Assembly: GCA_963804495.1 (NCBI GenBank)
Contig: CAWDQN010000003.1
Coordinates: forward strand, 124,001-188,000
Source: Rhodovastum sp963804495
Lineage (GTDB): Bacteria; Pseudomonadota; Alphaproteobacteria; Acetobacterales; Acetobacteraceae
DNA length: 64,000 bases
Direction of reading: 5' to 3'
Part shown: positions 16,090 to 25,373 of the stretch, piece by piece
Numbering within the stretch: the first letter of the stretch is position 1
Layout of the letters: each line of letters begins with the position of its first letter
The notes under the pieces: model-generated
What the model saw: only the letters and a program-made list of their open reading frames with translations
What the model was told of the DNA's origin: nothing
Databases searched by the model: none
Translations under genes and position numbers: made by a program

Positions 16090-19053
16090 ATGGTGCAAGC
16101 CAAGGCGAACAGCATGGGCAATCCGGGCACGAACGACCGGACCGGGGCAGAGCAGCCGGCCAGCGATGGGGAGAGGCGAGCCGCCATCGGCGCCCGCCTG
16201 GTCGCCATCAGCGTGGTCCTGCTCACCCTGGCCTTGCTGGGCGCCAGCGGGCTTGTCCTCGGGCAACGGCACGCGGCGCTGGAAGCGGCGCGCATCGCCG
16301 CGGAGAACCTCGCCGCAACCATCGCCGAACAGACCACCCGCTCGTTGCAGGCGGTCGATGTCGTGCTGCTCGACCTGCAGGACCGTGCCGCCGGCGACGA
16401 GCCCGCCTCGGTCGAGGCGGCGCGCGCCCTGCTGGCGGGGCCGCGCGTCACGTCCTGGCTGCGCGCCAGCACCGCGCATCTGCCGCAGATCGAGGCGCTG
16501 CTGGTGGCCGATGCCGACGGGCATGTGCTGAACGCAACCGGGCGGCTGGCTGCCCCCCGGCAGGCCGAAGCGGCGGCGGCGGCGGCACGGCATTTCGCCG
16601 CCGCCGGTCCCGGCGCCGCGGCGGACAATACGCTGTTCATCGGCGCCCCCTCGCCCGAGCCTGCGTCAACCCAAAACCGCAAGCCCTGGATGGCCTATCT
16701 GGCGAGATCGTTGAGTTTTCAAAATGGCCATCCAGACGGAATGCCGGCCGGCGTGATCGTCGCGGTGCTGCGGCTGGACACGTTCGGCTCGCTCTATGCC
16801 GGGCTGCGGCTGCGCGGCAACGGCATGGTCGCCCTGCTCCGCCGCGATGGCACGGTGCTGCTGCGCCAGCCGCCGCTGGAGCCCGGCGACATGCTTGTGC
16901 CGCCGGACAGCCCCTGGCACGACGCGGTGGTGCACGGCGGCGGCAGCTACCGCTCCGCCGGCATCTTCGACAATCAGGACCGGACCGTCGCGGTCCGGCC
17001 GTTGCGCGATTCCGACCTGGTCGCGGTGGTCGGCGTGGACGAAACCGCCGCGCTTTCCGGCTGGCGGCGCGACGCCGCCATCGGCAGCGTCGGCGCGCTG
17101 GCAACGTCCGGCTGCATCCTGCTGCTGCTGCGCGCGCTGCTGCGGCAGTTCCGCCGGCTGGAACGCTCGCAGGCGGCGCTGGAGGCGGCGAATGCCGAAC
17201 TGACCCGCACCGCGCGCGAGCTGGAAATGACGCTCAGCACCATGGACCAGGGGTTGATGATGGTCACCCCGGACCATCATGTGGCGATCTGCAACGACCG
17301 GGCGATCGAGCTGCTCGGCCTGCCGCGGGAATTGTTGCGGGATCGTCCCCCGTTCGACGCGGTCCTGGACTGGCAATGGCAGGCCGGCGAGTTCGACCGG
17401 ACCGATCCGACCATGCGGGACATGCGCCAGCGGGGCGGCTACCTGGACCATCCGTATACCTACGAGCGGCGGCGGCCGAACGGGCAGATGATCGAGGTAC
17501 GCAGCGTGCCGCTGGAAGGCGGCGGCGTGGTGCGGACCTACACCGACACCACGGAACGTGCCCTGAATGAGGAACGCTTCCGCCAGATCTTTAACGACAG
17601 CCCGCTGGCGATCGCTCTCGCCTCGGGCGAGCACCGGCGCTTCGTGCAGGTCAACCCGGCACTCTGCCGGCTCACCGGACGCAGCGCCGACGACCTGCTG
17701 GGCCGGCCGTGGATCGACATCGTCCACCCCGATGACCGCCCGACCGCGGAAAGCCGGCCCGTGCCGCCGCAGGGACGGATCACGCTGGAGGTGCGGCTGC
17801 TGACCCGCGCCGGCGAGGTGGCGTGGCTGCGCCTCACCCTCAGCTGGCTGCCGGCCCCCCCCGGCCTGCCGCCGGTGCTGCTGGCGATGGGCGAAGACAT
17901 CTCCCCGCAGCGCGACATGGAAGCGCGGCTGCGCCAGGCGCAGCACCTGGAAGCGGTGGGGCAACTCACCGGCGGGGTGGCGCACGACTTCAACAACCTG
18001 CTCGGCATCATCATGCTCGACGCCGAGATGCTGGCCGGGGCATCGGTGAACGATAGCGGGCGCGTCCATCTTGCCACCGAAATCCTCGCCACCGCCGCCA
18101 GCGGCGCGGAACTGACGCGCCGGCTGCTTGCCTTCGCCCGCCGGCAGACGCTGCAACCGCGGACCATGGACCTGAACGCCACGATCGACTCCGCGGCCAC
18201 GCTGCTGCGCCGCACGCTGGGTCAGGCGTACCGGGTGGAACTGGACCTGGCCGCCGATCTCTGGCCGCTGCGCGCCGACGCCTCGCAGATCGGCGATGCG
18301 CTGCTGAACCTGGCGCTGAACGCCCGCGACGCCATGCCGCAGGGCGGGGTGCTGACCATCGCCACCGCCAATGCGCGGGTGGACGCCGCCGATGCCACGC
18401 CGGACCTGCCGGCGGGCGACTATGTGGGGCTGAGGGTCACCGACACCGGCACCGGCATGGCGCCGGAGGTGCTGGAGCGGGCGGTGGAACCCTTCTTCAC
18501 CACCAAGCCGCCGGGCGCCGGCAGCGGCCTCGGTTTGAGCATGATCTATGGCTTCGCCCGCCAGTCCGGCGGTACCCTGGTGCTCGACAGCACGCCCGGG
18601 GCTGGCACCACGGTGCAGTTGCTGCTGCCCCGCGCCCGGGAAGGCCAGGAAGCGCCGGTGGCGGAGGCACCCCCGGCGCATCTGCCGGGCGGACGCGAAA
18701 CCGTGCTGCTGGTAGACGACAACGCCGCCATCCGCACCGTCGCCGCCCGTCACCTGGCCGCCCTGGGCTATGCGGTGCACGAGGCAGACTGCGGCCCAGT
18801 GGCGCTGGACGTGCTGCGCTCGGGGGTGCGGGCGGACCTGCTGTTCACCGACATCACCATGCCCGGCGGCATGACCGGTGCCGCGCTGTTCCAGGCGGCG
18901 CGGCAGATACAACCATGGCTGAAAGTGTTGTTCACGACTGGTTTCGCCCGCGACGCCGAGGACGCCGGCGCGCCGGAGCCCTCGCCGCTGCTGCGCAAGC
19001 CCTACCGGCGTCAGGCGCTGGCCGAGCAGCTGCGGGCGGCGCTGGATGCCTGA
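16090..19053 (+). CDS. Membrane-bound hybrid sensor histidine kinase with PAS domains and receiver
   Basis: A 987-residue protein. One membrane helix lies near residues 36-58 and a second near 325-350, with a periplasmic sensor of about 270 residues between them. Two PAS regions follow (about 380-490 and 495-615), then a dimerisation/phosphoacceptor domain with the substrate His in AHDFNNLLGII (His 634), a HATPase domain (DTGTGMAPEVLERAVEPFFTT and GSGLGLSM), and a C-terminal receiver whose phosphate-accepting Asp is residue 921 in LLFTDITMP. No response regulator lies next to it, so the output partner is unknown. The ATG at 16090 follows a strong GGGGAGGGA. Confidence 0.9.
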   Translation: MVQAKANSMGNPGTNDRTGAEQPASDGERRAAIGARLVAISVVLLTLALLGASGLVLGQRHAALEAARIAAENLAATIAEQTTRSLQAVDVVLLDLQDRAAGDEPASVEAARALLAGPRVTSWLRASTAHLPQIEALLVADADGHVLNATGRLAAPRQAEAAAAAARHFAAAGPGAAADNTLFIGAPSPEPASTQNRKPWMAYLARSLSFQNGHPDGMPAGVIVAVLRLDTFGSLYAGLRLRGNGMVALLRRDGTVLLRQPPLEPGDMLVPPDSPWHDAVVHGGGSYRSAGIFDNQDRTVAVRPLRDSDLVAVVGVDETAALSGWRRDAAIGSVGALATSGCILLLLRALLRQFRRLERSQAALEAANAELTRTARELEMTLSTMDQGLMMVTPDHHVAICNDRAIELLGLPRELLRDRPPFDAVLDWQWQAGEFDRTDPTMRDMRQRGGYLDHPYTYERRRPNGQMIEVRSVPLEGGGVVRTYTDTTERALNEERFRQIFNDSPLAIALASGEHRRFVQVNPALCRLTGRSADDLLGRPWIDIVHPDDRPTAESRPVPPQGRITLEVRLLTRAGEVAWLRLTLSWLPAPPGLPPVLLAMGEDISPQRDMEARLRQAQHLEAVGQLTGGVAHDFNNLLGIIMLDAEMLAGASVNDSGRVHLATEILATAASGAELTRRLLAFARRQTLQPRTMDLNATIDSAATLLRRTLGQAYRVELDLAADLWPLRADASQIGDALLNLALNARDAMPQGGVLTIATANARVDAADATPDLPAGDYVGLRVTDTGTGMAPEVLERAVEPFFTTKPPGAGSGLGLSMIYGFARQSGGTLVLDSTPGAGTTVQLLLPRAREGQEAPVAEAPPAHLPGGRETVLLVDDNAAIRTVAARHLAALGYAVHEADCGPVALDVLRSGVRADLLFTDITMPGGMTGAALFQAARQIQPWLKVLFTTGFARDAEDAGAPEPSPLLRKPYRRQALAEQLRAALDA

Positions 19054-19103
19054 ACGGCTTGCCCGGCGTTGCCCCGACCCCCACCCTGCGCCCGGCGAAG
19101 GCT

Positions 19104-19458
19104 TCAGGCTGGCTGCGTCGCGCTGTGCGGGTCGGGCCTGGTCGCCTCGATATAGCGCCCGACCGCCACGGCCAGACTCAGCAGGATGTACAGCGGCCAG
19201 GTGAACGCCTGCGTCAGGAACGAGCCGCAGACCACGAAGCCCGCCATGCCGGCCATCACCGCCTGGGCCATGCCGAACGCCGCCGGGTCGTAGCCTTCGC
19301 CGGCCCCCGCGGGGGAAAGTGCCCTGGCGCTACGAATGGAACTGCGGACGGTACGAACCACCATGGTCATGAACACGCCGAAGCCGAGGAAACCGCTTTC
19401 GGCGAGTGCGGCGAACCAGGTGCTGTGCACCGCCTTGGCGAAGCCCTCCCACCAGTCC
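19104..19458 (-). pseudogene. O-antigen ligase/polymerase, 3' fragment cut off by the IS21 insertion
   Basis: This is the C-terminal end of the membrane protein whose N-terminal part lies at 24053-25088. The frame is open right up to the insertion and reads WWEGFAKAVHSTWFAALAESG, a loop typical of Wzy_C/WaaL proteins, then two more hydrophobic segments (VMAGMAGFVVCGSFLTQAF, LYILLSLAVAVG). When the IS and one copy of the 5-bp target are removed, the two parts join in frame to give 461 residues. A GTG at 19430 could in principle restart translation, but the product would lack most of the protein. Confidence 0.88.
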
Positions 19459-19508
19459 TGACAGCGCTCACGGGAACGGACCCGGGTTCGCTCGGTGGAA
19501 CTGACCCA
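19459..19508 (+). repeat. Left terminal inverted repeat of the IS21 element
   Basis: 50 bp starting TGACAGCGCTCACGGGAACG, identical to the reverse complement of 24003-24052. The 300 bp after it, up to the first gene at 19810, hold no gene that I can support and probably carry the promoter and further transposase-binding sites. Confidence 0.95.
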
Positions 19509-19809
19509 CTGACTTCAGTCCTACCGTACCGACCATTGTCTCAGGCTGTCCCAACCCGACGCTATCTGGTGCCGGGGCCCGCTGTGGGATGGCTGCGCCT
19601 GCGGCAGCGCGGCGCGCGGCCTGTGAGCCCCTCCTGGGGATCGGCTCAAGACCGGACACGGTCGTGGCGGGGTTGCCACGGGAGATAACCGAAGCACCGA
19701 GCACCTCGGCAAGCAGCTGGAAGCCTGCCAGACTTGAGGGCAAGCACGGCGCCGAACTCAACCTGGCAGTTCTGTCTCGACGCCGTGCCCCACACCGTGC
19801 TGGGCACGA

Positions 19810-20328
19810 ATGCGAGGCGAGTATCCTGCCAAGGGTGGCGTTCGTCTACGCCTCGTCTGCGACGACGGGCAGGCCGAGCCGGGGGCTGGCCGTCTATTTC
19901 AGTGCGCGCGGTGTTGCTGCCAGGTGGTCGTGTGCCGCCACTGCGACCGCGGGCAAATCTACTGCGGCAGCGGCTGCGCCGGACAGGCGCGTCACCAGAC
20001 GCTCCGGAAGGCAGGCAAACGCTATCAGAAGACCCGTCGTGGCCAGGAGAAGCATGCCGCCCGGATGGGCCACATGCGGGCGCGCAGAAAAATAGTGACG
20101 CATCATGGTTCACCCCCGCCACCGGCGGGTGATCTGCTGGCGGCCGGCGCGATGGCGACCTCGCACGACGACGCATCTCCGGCCGAGCCGCCCCGGCGAG
20201 CGACGACGCACTGCCATTGGTGCGGTCGTCCCTGTCTGCTGGCGTTTCGCTCTGGGTTCCTGCGCCGTCGCGATCCCCGTCGCGGCCGTGTTGACCACGC
20301 CCGGACGGAGCGCAATGCGCCATGGTGA
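19810..20328 (+). CDS. Cys-rich zinc-finger-like protein, first passenger gene of the IS21 element
   Basis: A 172-residue basic protein. Residues about 31-56 form a Cys-rich cluster, CARCCCQVVVCRHCDRGQIYC then GSGC, which could bind one or two zinc ions. It is followed by a Lys/Arg-rich helix (RKAGKRYQKTRRGQEKHAARM), a Pro-rich linker, and a second cluster HCHWCGRPC next to FRSGFLRRRDPRRGR. I recall proteins of this kind beside ParB-like and IS21 genes in other proteobacteria, but know no function; nucleic-acid binding is a reasonable guess. Its stop overlaps the next gene's start (ATGGTGA), so translation is coupled. The start is uncertain, with only a weak ribosome-binding site. Confidence 0.62.
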   Translation: MRGEYPAKGGVRLRLVCDDGQAEPGAGRLFQCARCCCQVVVCRHCDRGQIYCGSGCAGQARHQTLRKAGKRYQKTRRGQEKHAARMGHMRARRKIVTHHGSPPPPAGDLLAAGAMATSHDDASPAEPPRRATTHCHWCGRPCLLAFRSGFLRRRDPRRGRVDHARTERNAPW

Positions 20329-21302
20329 ACCCGACTGACGCGGCGGCGAGTATCCTGCGGGACCGTGACCGGGGCGAGCGGGCCGCCCTGCCGGCGATGA
20401 CGTCCATGGACAGCCATCGTCTGGAGCTTGACCTGCACCAGTTGGACCTGCGCTTCGCCGCCAGCCGCCTGGTGGACCCGCAGGCGGTGGCGCGGATCGC
20501 CCAGTCCATCGAGCGCTGCGGCCAGCTCGTGCCCTGCATCGTGGTGGCGCCTCCCGGCGGTACCGGTGCGGCCCCACGGGTGTTGATCGACGGGTATCGG
20601 AGGGTTGCCGCGCTGCGCCGGCTCGGCCGCGACACGGCCAGCGTCGAGCAATGGACCTGCGGGCTGGCCGAGGCGGTGCTGGGGGTATTGGCGCGCGCGC
20701 AGGATCGCTCGTTCGCCAGCATTGAGGAGGCGTTGCTGCTGCGCGAGCTGGTGCAGGGCCAGGGCCTGTCCCAGCACGAGCTGGCTCGCCGGTGCGGGCG
20801 TGACGTCAGCTGGGTCAGTCGGCGGCTGCAACTGCTGTCGGGTTTGCCCGATGCGGCGCTGGCGGCGGTGCGCACCGGCAAGCTGTCGGCTTGGGCGGCC
20901 AACCGGGTGGTGGTCCCGTTGGCGCGTGCCAATGCCGCCCATGCCGACAGCATGCTGGCGGCGCTGGCCGCGGCGCCGCTGTCGACCCGCGAGTTGCAGT
21001 GCTGGTTCGCCCACTACCAGCAGGCCGCGCAAACGGTGCGCGACCGCATGGTCGGCGATCCTCGCTTGTTTCTCGACGCCCTGCGGGCGAACGACGAGCG
21101 GCGCGCCGGCGAACGGCTACGCGACGGCCCCGAAGGCGAATGCATCGTCGATCTGCGTTGCCTCGAGGCGGTCATCGCGCGCCTGACGGATCGCGCGGCG
21201 GCGCTGCAATCGGTGCCACCGGCGCTGATCGCGGCGGTGCCGCGGTTGTGGTCGGCACTCAACGTCCTGACGATTGCGATCGACCGGGGGGGACGCACAT
21301 GA
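20322..21302 (+). CDS. ParB/Spo0J-like DNA-binding protein, second passenger gene of the IS21 element
   Basis: A 326-residue protein. The first 130 residues are a ParB N-terminal (CTPase-type) domain: RLVDPQAVARIAQSIERCGQ, VPCIVVAP, and IDGYRRVAALRRLG, where GYRR stands at the GxRR nucleotide-binding motif. A helix-turn-helix follows (LSQHELARRCGRDVSWVSRRLQLLSGLP, about residues 148-176). The remaining 150 residues are helical and unfamiliar. Chromosomal ParB spreads on DNA from parS sites; here the gene lies between a zinc-finger gene and istA, overlapping both (7 bp and 4 bp), so it most likely serves the element, perhaps in control of transposition or target choice. No ParA is present. Confidence 0.8.
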   Translation: MVNPTDAAASILRDRDRGERAALPAMTSMDSHRLELDLHQLDLRFAASRLVDPQAVARIAQSIERCGQLVPCIVVAPPGGTGAAPRVLIDGYRRVAALRRLGRDTASVEQWTCGLAEAVLGVLARAQDRSFASIEEALLLRELVQGQGLSQHELARRCGRDVSWVSRRLQLLSGLPDAALAAVRTGKLSAWAANRVVVPLARANAAHADSMLAALAAAPLSTRELQCWFAHYQQAAQTVRDRMVGDPRLFLDALRANDERRAGERLRDGPEGECIVDLRCLEAVIARLTDRAAALQSVPPALIAAVPRLWSALNVLTIAIDRGGRT

Positions 21303-22696
21303 CCCCGGCTGAAATCCGCAGCGCGGTGCGCACGCTGCAGGCGCAGAGGCACAGCCTGCGCGAGATCAGCCGTCTGCTGAGACTGTCGCGCAACACCGTG
21401 CGGCGCATCCTGCGCAAGCCGGACGGCAACGTCGCCAAAGCAGCACCGTGCGACGAGGCGACGCTGGCCATGGTGAAAACTGCCTTCGAGCGGGCTCGCG
21501 GCAACGTGGTGCGCGTGCGCGAACTGCTGGCCGACGACGGTCTGGAAGTGTCCTACAGCAGCTTGACCCGCTGGGTCCGGGAGGCCGGCCTGCGCAGTCC
21601 GCCGCGGCGCATCGGCGAGTACGAGTTCGTGCCGGGCCAGGAGATGCAGCACGACACGTCGCCGCATCGGCTGACATTCGCGAACACCGACAAGCTTGTC
21701 ACCGCCCAGTGTGCCGGCCTGGTGCTGGCCTACTCGCGCCGGCTGTTCATCCAGTACTACCCGCGGTTCACCCGCTTCGAGGCCAAGGCGTTCCTGCTCG
21801 AGGCGGCGCGCTTCATGGCGGGCGTCTGCCCGGTCTGCATCATCGACAACACCAGCGTGCTGCTCGCCGCCGGTGCCGGCGGCGACGCCGTCATCGCCCC
21901 GGAGATGGCGGCCTTCGCCCGCACCCTGGGCTTCCGATTCCGCGCCCACCGGGTGGGAAATCCGGAACGCAAAGGCCGGATCGAACGGCCGTTCGCCTAT
22001 GTTGAAACGAACTTCCTGGCCGGCCGCAGCTTCGAAGATTTCGACGACCTCAATCGCCAGGCACTTGCCTGGTGCCGCGAGGTCGCCAACCGAAAGCCAA
22101 AGGCAGCGCTCGGCATGTCGCCAGATGCCGCCTACGTCATCGAGCAGCCGCACCTCGTGCCGTTGCCCGACGCGTTGCCGCCGGTCTACGAGTTGCTGGA
22201 ACGCGTCGTCGACCTGCACGGCTTTGTCAGCGTCGATACCAACCGCTACTCCGTGCCAGAGCGCTTCGTCGGCAAGTCGGTCGCTGTCTACAAGCACCCC
22301 ACCGAAATCCATGTCCGCCGCAAGGACACGACGATCGCCGTCCACCGGCGGCTGATCGCCGAGCGCGATGCCAGAAGCACCCTGCCTGGTCATCATACCA
22401 TCCCAGTGCGGCAGGGGCGCGGCACGGCGACTGAAGAAAAGCTGCTGACCGGCCACCATCCCAGCCTCGACCGTTACGCTGCCGCCCTCAAGCTGCGCAG
22501 TCACGGATACGGGCGACGGCCACTCCGCCGGCTGATCGAGATGAAGCGCACCTACCCGGCCGGTCCGTTCATCGCCGCCATCGAACAGGCCCTGCACTAT
22601 GGCCTGTTTGATCTCGGCCGCCTGGAAGACCTCATCCTCAAACAGGTCGCCGGTGACTTCTTCGCACTGAGCACCAGGAAAGACGACGATGCATGA
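21299..22696 (+). CDS. istA: IS21-family transposase IstA
   Basis: A 465-residue transposase. It starts with a helix-turn-helix (SLREISRLLRLSRNTVRRIL) and a second DNA-binding region, followed by an RNase H-like catalytic core. The three acidic residues are visible: Asp in MQHDTSPHR, Asp in IIDNTSVLL, and Glu in NPERKGRIERPFAYVETNF. The C-terminal beta-barrel region (YSVPERFVGKSVAVYKHPTEI) is usual for IstA. The ATG overlaps the ParB-like stop (ATGA) and its stop overlaps istB by 8 bp. No frameshift or stop is seen, so it should be active. Confidence 0.95.
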   Translation: MTPAEIRSAVRTLQAQRHSLREISRLLRLSRNTVRRILRKPDGNVAKAAPCDEATLAMVKTAFERARGNVVRVRELLADDGLEVSYSSLTRWVREAGLRSPPRRIGEYEFVPGQEMQHDTSPHRLTFANTDKLVTAQCAGLVLAYSRRLFIQYYPRFTRFEAKAFLLEAARFMAGVCPVCIIDNTSVLLAAGAGGDAVIAPEMAAFARTLGFRFRAHRVGNPERKGRIERPFAYVETNFLAGRSFEDFDDLNRQALAWCREVANRKPKAALGMSPDAAYVIEQPHLVPLPDALPPVYELLERVVDLHGFVSVDTNRYSVPERFVGKSVAVYKHPTEIHVRRKDTTIAVHRRLIAERDARSTLPGHHTIPVRQGRGTATEEKLLTGHHPSLDRYAAALKLRSHGYGRRPLRRLIEMKRTYPAGPFIAAIEQALHYGLFDLGRLEDLILKQVAGDFFALSTRKDDDA

Positions 22697-23459
22697 CAAG
22701 CTGCGCGCGCTGATCGCCCAGTTGCGCCTGCACGGCATGGCCGAGGCACTCGACGCCGAAATCGAACGCGCCGAGCGCGAAGCGATCGCGGCACCCGAGC
22801 TGCTGTACCGGCTGCTCGGCCAGGAAGCCGCGTCCCGCCGCGAACGCAGCCTGGCGTATCGTCTGGGGCAGGCGCGTCTGCCATGGCGGTGGTCGCTCGA
22901 CAGCTTCCCGTTCGATCGGCAGCCCGGCGTGAGCCGCGCGCAGATCCAGACACTGGCCGGGCTGGACTTCCTGCGCCGGACCGACAACGTCTTGCTCATC
23001 GGCAAACCCGGCACCGGAAAGACCGGCCTGGCGATCGGTCTGTTGCGCGAGGCCTGCCTCAACGGCTACCGTGGTCGCTTCATTAATGCTCAAGTCCTGC
23101 TCGATGAACTCTATGCCTCTCTGGCAGACCGCACTACCACACGGCTGCTGGCCCAGCTGAGTCGCATGCAGCCCTTGCTGATTGACGAGCTGAGCTACCT
23201 GACAATCAAGCCGGAACAATCAAACGCATTCTTTCGTCTGATGGACCAACGCTATAACCGGGTCTCGACGATCATCACCACCAACCTTGAACTGTCCGAC
23301 TGGTACGAGCTGTTCGACAAGAAGCCGCTGGTCGATGCGCTGCTCGATCGCCTGCAGCACCACTGCATCACCATCCGCATCAACGGCCCGTCCCTGCGCA
23401 GCCCGGAGCCTCCGGCACCGGCGTCGCCAACACCGGCGCGCCGCACCGCCAAAACCTGA
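22689..23459 (+). CDS. istB: IS21-family helper ATPase IstB
   Basis: A 256-residue DnaC/DnaA-like AAA+ protein. The Walker A motif is LIGKPGTGKTGLAIGL, Walker B is PLLIDELSYL, and sensor 1 is STIITTNLELSDW. IstB assembles on target DNA and activates IstA for insertion. The C-terminal 25 residues are rich in Pro and Ala. It is the last gene of the element; a short hairpin with 9-bp arms (23543-23551 and 23558-23566) downstream may end the transcript. Confidence 0.95.
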   Translation: MHDKLRALIAQLRLHGMAEALDAEIERAEREAIAAPELLYRLLGQEAASRRERSLAYRLGQARLPWRWSLDSFPFDRQPGVSRAQIQTLAGLDFLRRTDNVLLIGKPGTGKTGLAIGLLREACLNGYRGRFINAQVLLDELYASLADRTTTRLLAQLSRMQPLLIDELSYLTIKPEQSNAFFRLMDQRYNRVSTIITTNLELSDWYELFDKKPLVDALLDRLQHHCITIRINGPSLRSPEPPAPASPTPARRTAKT

Positions 23460-24002
23460 AGACCCCGCCAACACCACCGCCGCAGCGCCGAGGAGTGCCA
23501 CGGCGCGCAAGGCGCCTCAAAGGGCAGGTGCTCGCCATGCTCGAAAATCGGCCACCGCCGATTTTCTGCGCGTGGCTCCGCTCCCGCCGCGCAAGCAAGC
23601 GCGCGGCGCCTTTGACTCGCCTTGCGCGCCGTGGCCTGCGGGTGGCGTCGGGACGGAAGGCGTCCCGACAATTCGACGCGCGGCGTCGAACGGAAAGCTG
23701 GTATTTGGCAGCAGCCACGTCACGATCGATCGCGCGGTCGGGCCGCTGAGCCACGTCAGCGCTGCCGGCTCTTCCCGGCCCGGCAGCCGCCGGGGGTGTG
23801 CCCGCCTCGCCGCGACAGGACGCGCCGCGCCGCCAGGGCCGTGACCCGCAACAACATCTGACCGCATTCATCCCCGGGTCTCCGTGGGCCCAGGACCGGG
23901 CGGCAGGCAGGCCGACTTGGGTCAGGCGAAGGAAAATGTGCCGCCGACCACGCCGGCTACCGACCGATCACGCCACCCGACCACCAACTCATGCGCACTT
24001 GC
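23460..24002 (+). other. Structured non-coding 3' region of the IS21 element
   Basis: About 540 bp between istB and the right end with no credible gene. It contains an 18-bp perfect inverted repeat (23497-23514 with 23618-23635, extending to 26 bp with two mismatches), which encloses the smaller 9-bp hairpin at 23543-23566. The arrangement could be a long terminator, a non-coding RNA or a cruciform binding site; sequence alone does not decide. Confidence 0.5.
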
Positions 24003-24052
24003 TGGGTCAGTTCCACCGAGCGAACCCGGGTCCGTTCCCGTGAGCGCTGTCA
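24003..24052 (-). repeat. Right terminal inverted repeat of the IS21 element
   Basis: 50 bp ending GCGCTGTCA, a perfect reverse complement of 19459-19508, followed directly by the second AGTCC target copy. Confidence 0.95.
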
Positions 24053-25088
24053 AGTCCTGATAAAAATAGTAATTGGAGACATAGCAGTTCAGCCCCACGC
24101 CGGTCAGTGGCCGCGCCAGCGCCATGCGCCATGCCGCGCCCCAGGCGCGCAGCCGCCCTTCACTGCTTTCATCCACCAGCCCGGCTTCCGCCGCCCCGCC
24201 GGAGGAACGGCCGCTGATCCCGGCCACCGCGAACAACCCCATCAAGCCGACCACGCAAAGGCTGATCAGCAGCGCCTTGCTTTTGATCCGTTGCGCGGCG
24301 AACACCACACACACCGCCACCATGCCCAGCAGCCCGCCGCGGCTTTGCGTGTCCAGGATGGCGAGCACAATGGTGCCGACGCCCAGCAGTCCCAGCATGC
24401 GGCCGAACAATGGCGTGCCGCGCGTCAGCACCAGCGAGACGGCGAAACTCATCGGGAACAGCAGCACCAGCGACAAATCATTGGGATCGCCCAGCACCGA
24501 ACCGGTGCTGCGGCCCACCGTCACCCGTGTGCCCTCCACCTGTTCCAGCCCGTTGGTGTGGTTGTAGATCGCCACCGCCGCGATGAGCATGCCGGCGATC
24601 ACGAAAGCCCGGCTGGCCAGCGCGAAATCCTGCGGCCGGCGGGCCAGGCTGGCGATGGCGAACACCATCAGGGCGATCTTGACGAACGTATCGGACCAGT
24701 AGGCAAAGGCCACGTCCCGGCCGGAGGCGACGACGCAGCCGAACGTCACCATCGCGAAAAAAATCGCGAACAGTTTGAGCTCCGGCGTCCAGGCGATCTG
24801 GATGCGCTTGAACACCACCTGCGTCCCCAGCACGGTGAGCGTGCCGACCGCCAGCATCTGCGGAATATGCAGCGGGTTCAGCACCATGAAGGCCTCATGG
24901 ATGCGAAAGAAGCTGAAGCAGATGAACAGCAGGCACAGCACGAACGGATTGTGGAACGCGAACAAAAGCACCAGTGGCAGCACTCCCAGCCCTGCCAGCA
25001 CCGCCGGTTGCGGCACCGCGAAGGCGACCGCGCCGATGGCGAGCGTCGTCCCCAGCCCCAGGCCGATCTGCGTCGCGCGCTCGCCCAC
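24053..25088 (-). pseudogene. O-antigen ligase/polymerase, 5' part, interrupted by the IS21 element
   Basis: The N-terminal 345 residues of a polytopic membrane protein of the Wzy/WaaL (O-antigen ligase, Wzy_C) superfamily, with about nine hydrophobic segments and the motif DTQSRGGLLGMVAVC. The frame then enters the IS. Joined to 19104-19453 it gives NYYFYQDWWEGFAKAVHSTW across the junction, restoring 461 residues. The intact protein would join or polymerise glycan repeats on the periplasmic face. It starts with GTG at 25088 and is the promoter-distal gene of the minus-strand polysaccharide locus. As it stands the product would end in about 40 IS-encoded residues and lack its last domain. Confidence 0.9.
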
Positions 25089-25373
25089 GTCTTACGCCCT
25101 CGCCAGCGCGAAGGGCTGCGACACACCCAGCCGGCGCATGAGTGCCCGTCCTTGGTCGCCGCGACGATCGCGCAACAGTGAATGAACCGACCCCTTCATC
25201 GCCGACGACTCCCAACACGCGATCCGAAACTGCGCGATCCTGACTGTAGCCGTGCCACATCCTCGGCGGCCATGCTCGGTGGCAACGTCATTCCCCGCCC
25301 GGATGAGTTCGGCGCTCCGACCGGACGCCGTTTCACATGACCTGCCGGATGCGCCCGGAAAGCCGGCACTCCC

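Larger units (their letters stand above)
19459..24052 (+). mobile_element. IS21-family insertion sequence with zinc-finger and ParB-like passenger genes
   Basis: The element is 4594 bp, begins with TG and ends with CA, has perfect 50-bp terminal inverted repeats and is flanked by a 5-bp target duplication AGTCC (19454-19458 and 24053-24057). It carries istA and istB, plus two unusual upstream genes, all on the plus strand with overlapping ends. It interrupts an O-antigen ligase gene. The identical ends and clean target duplication indicate a recent insertion and probably an active element. The length is about twice that of a typical two-gene IS21 element. Confidence 0.95.
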
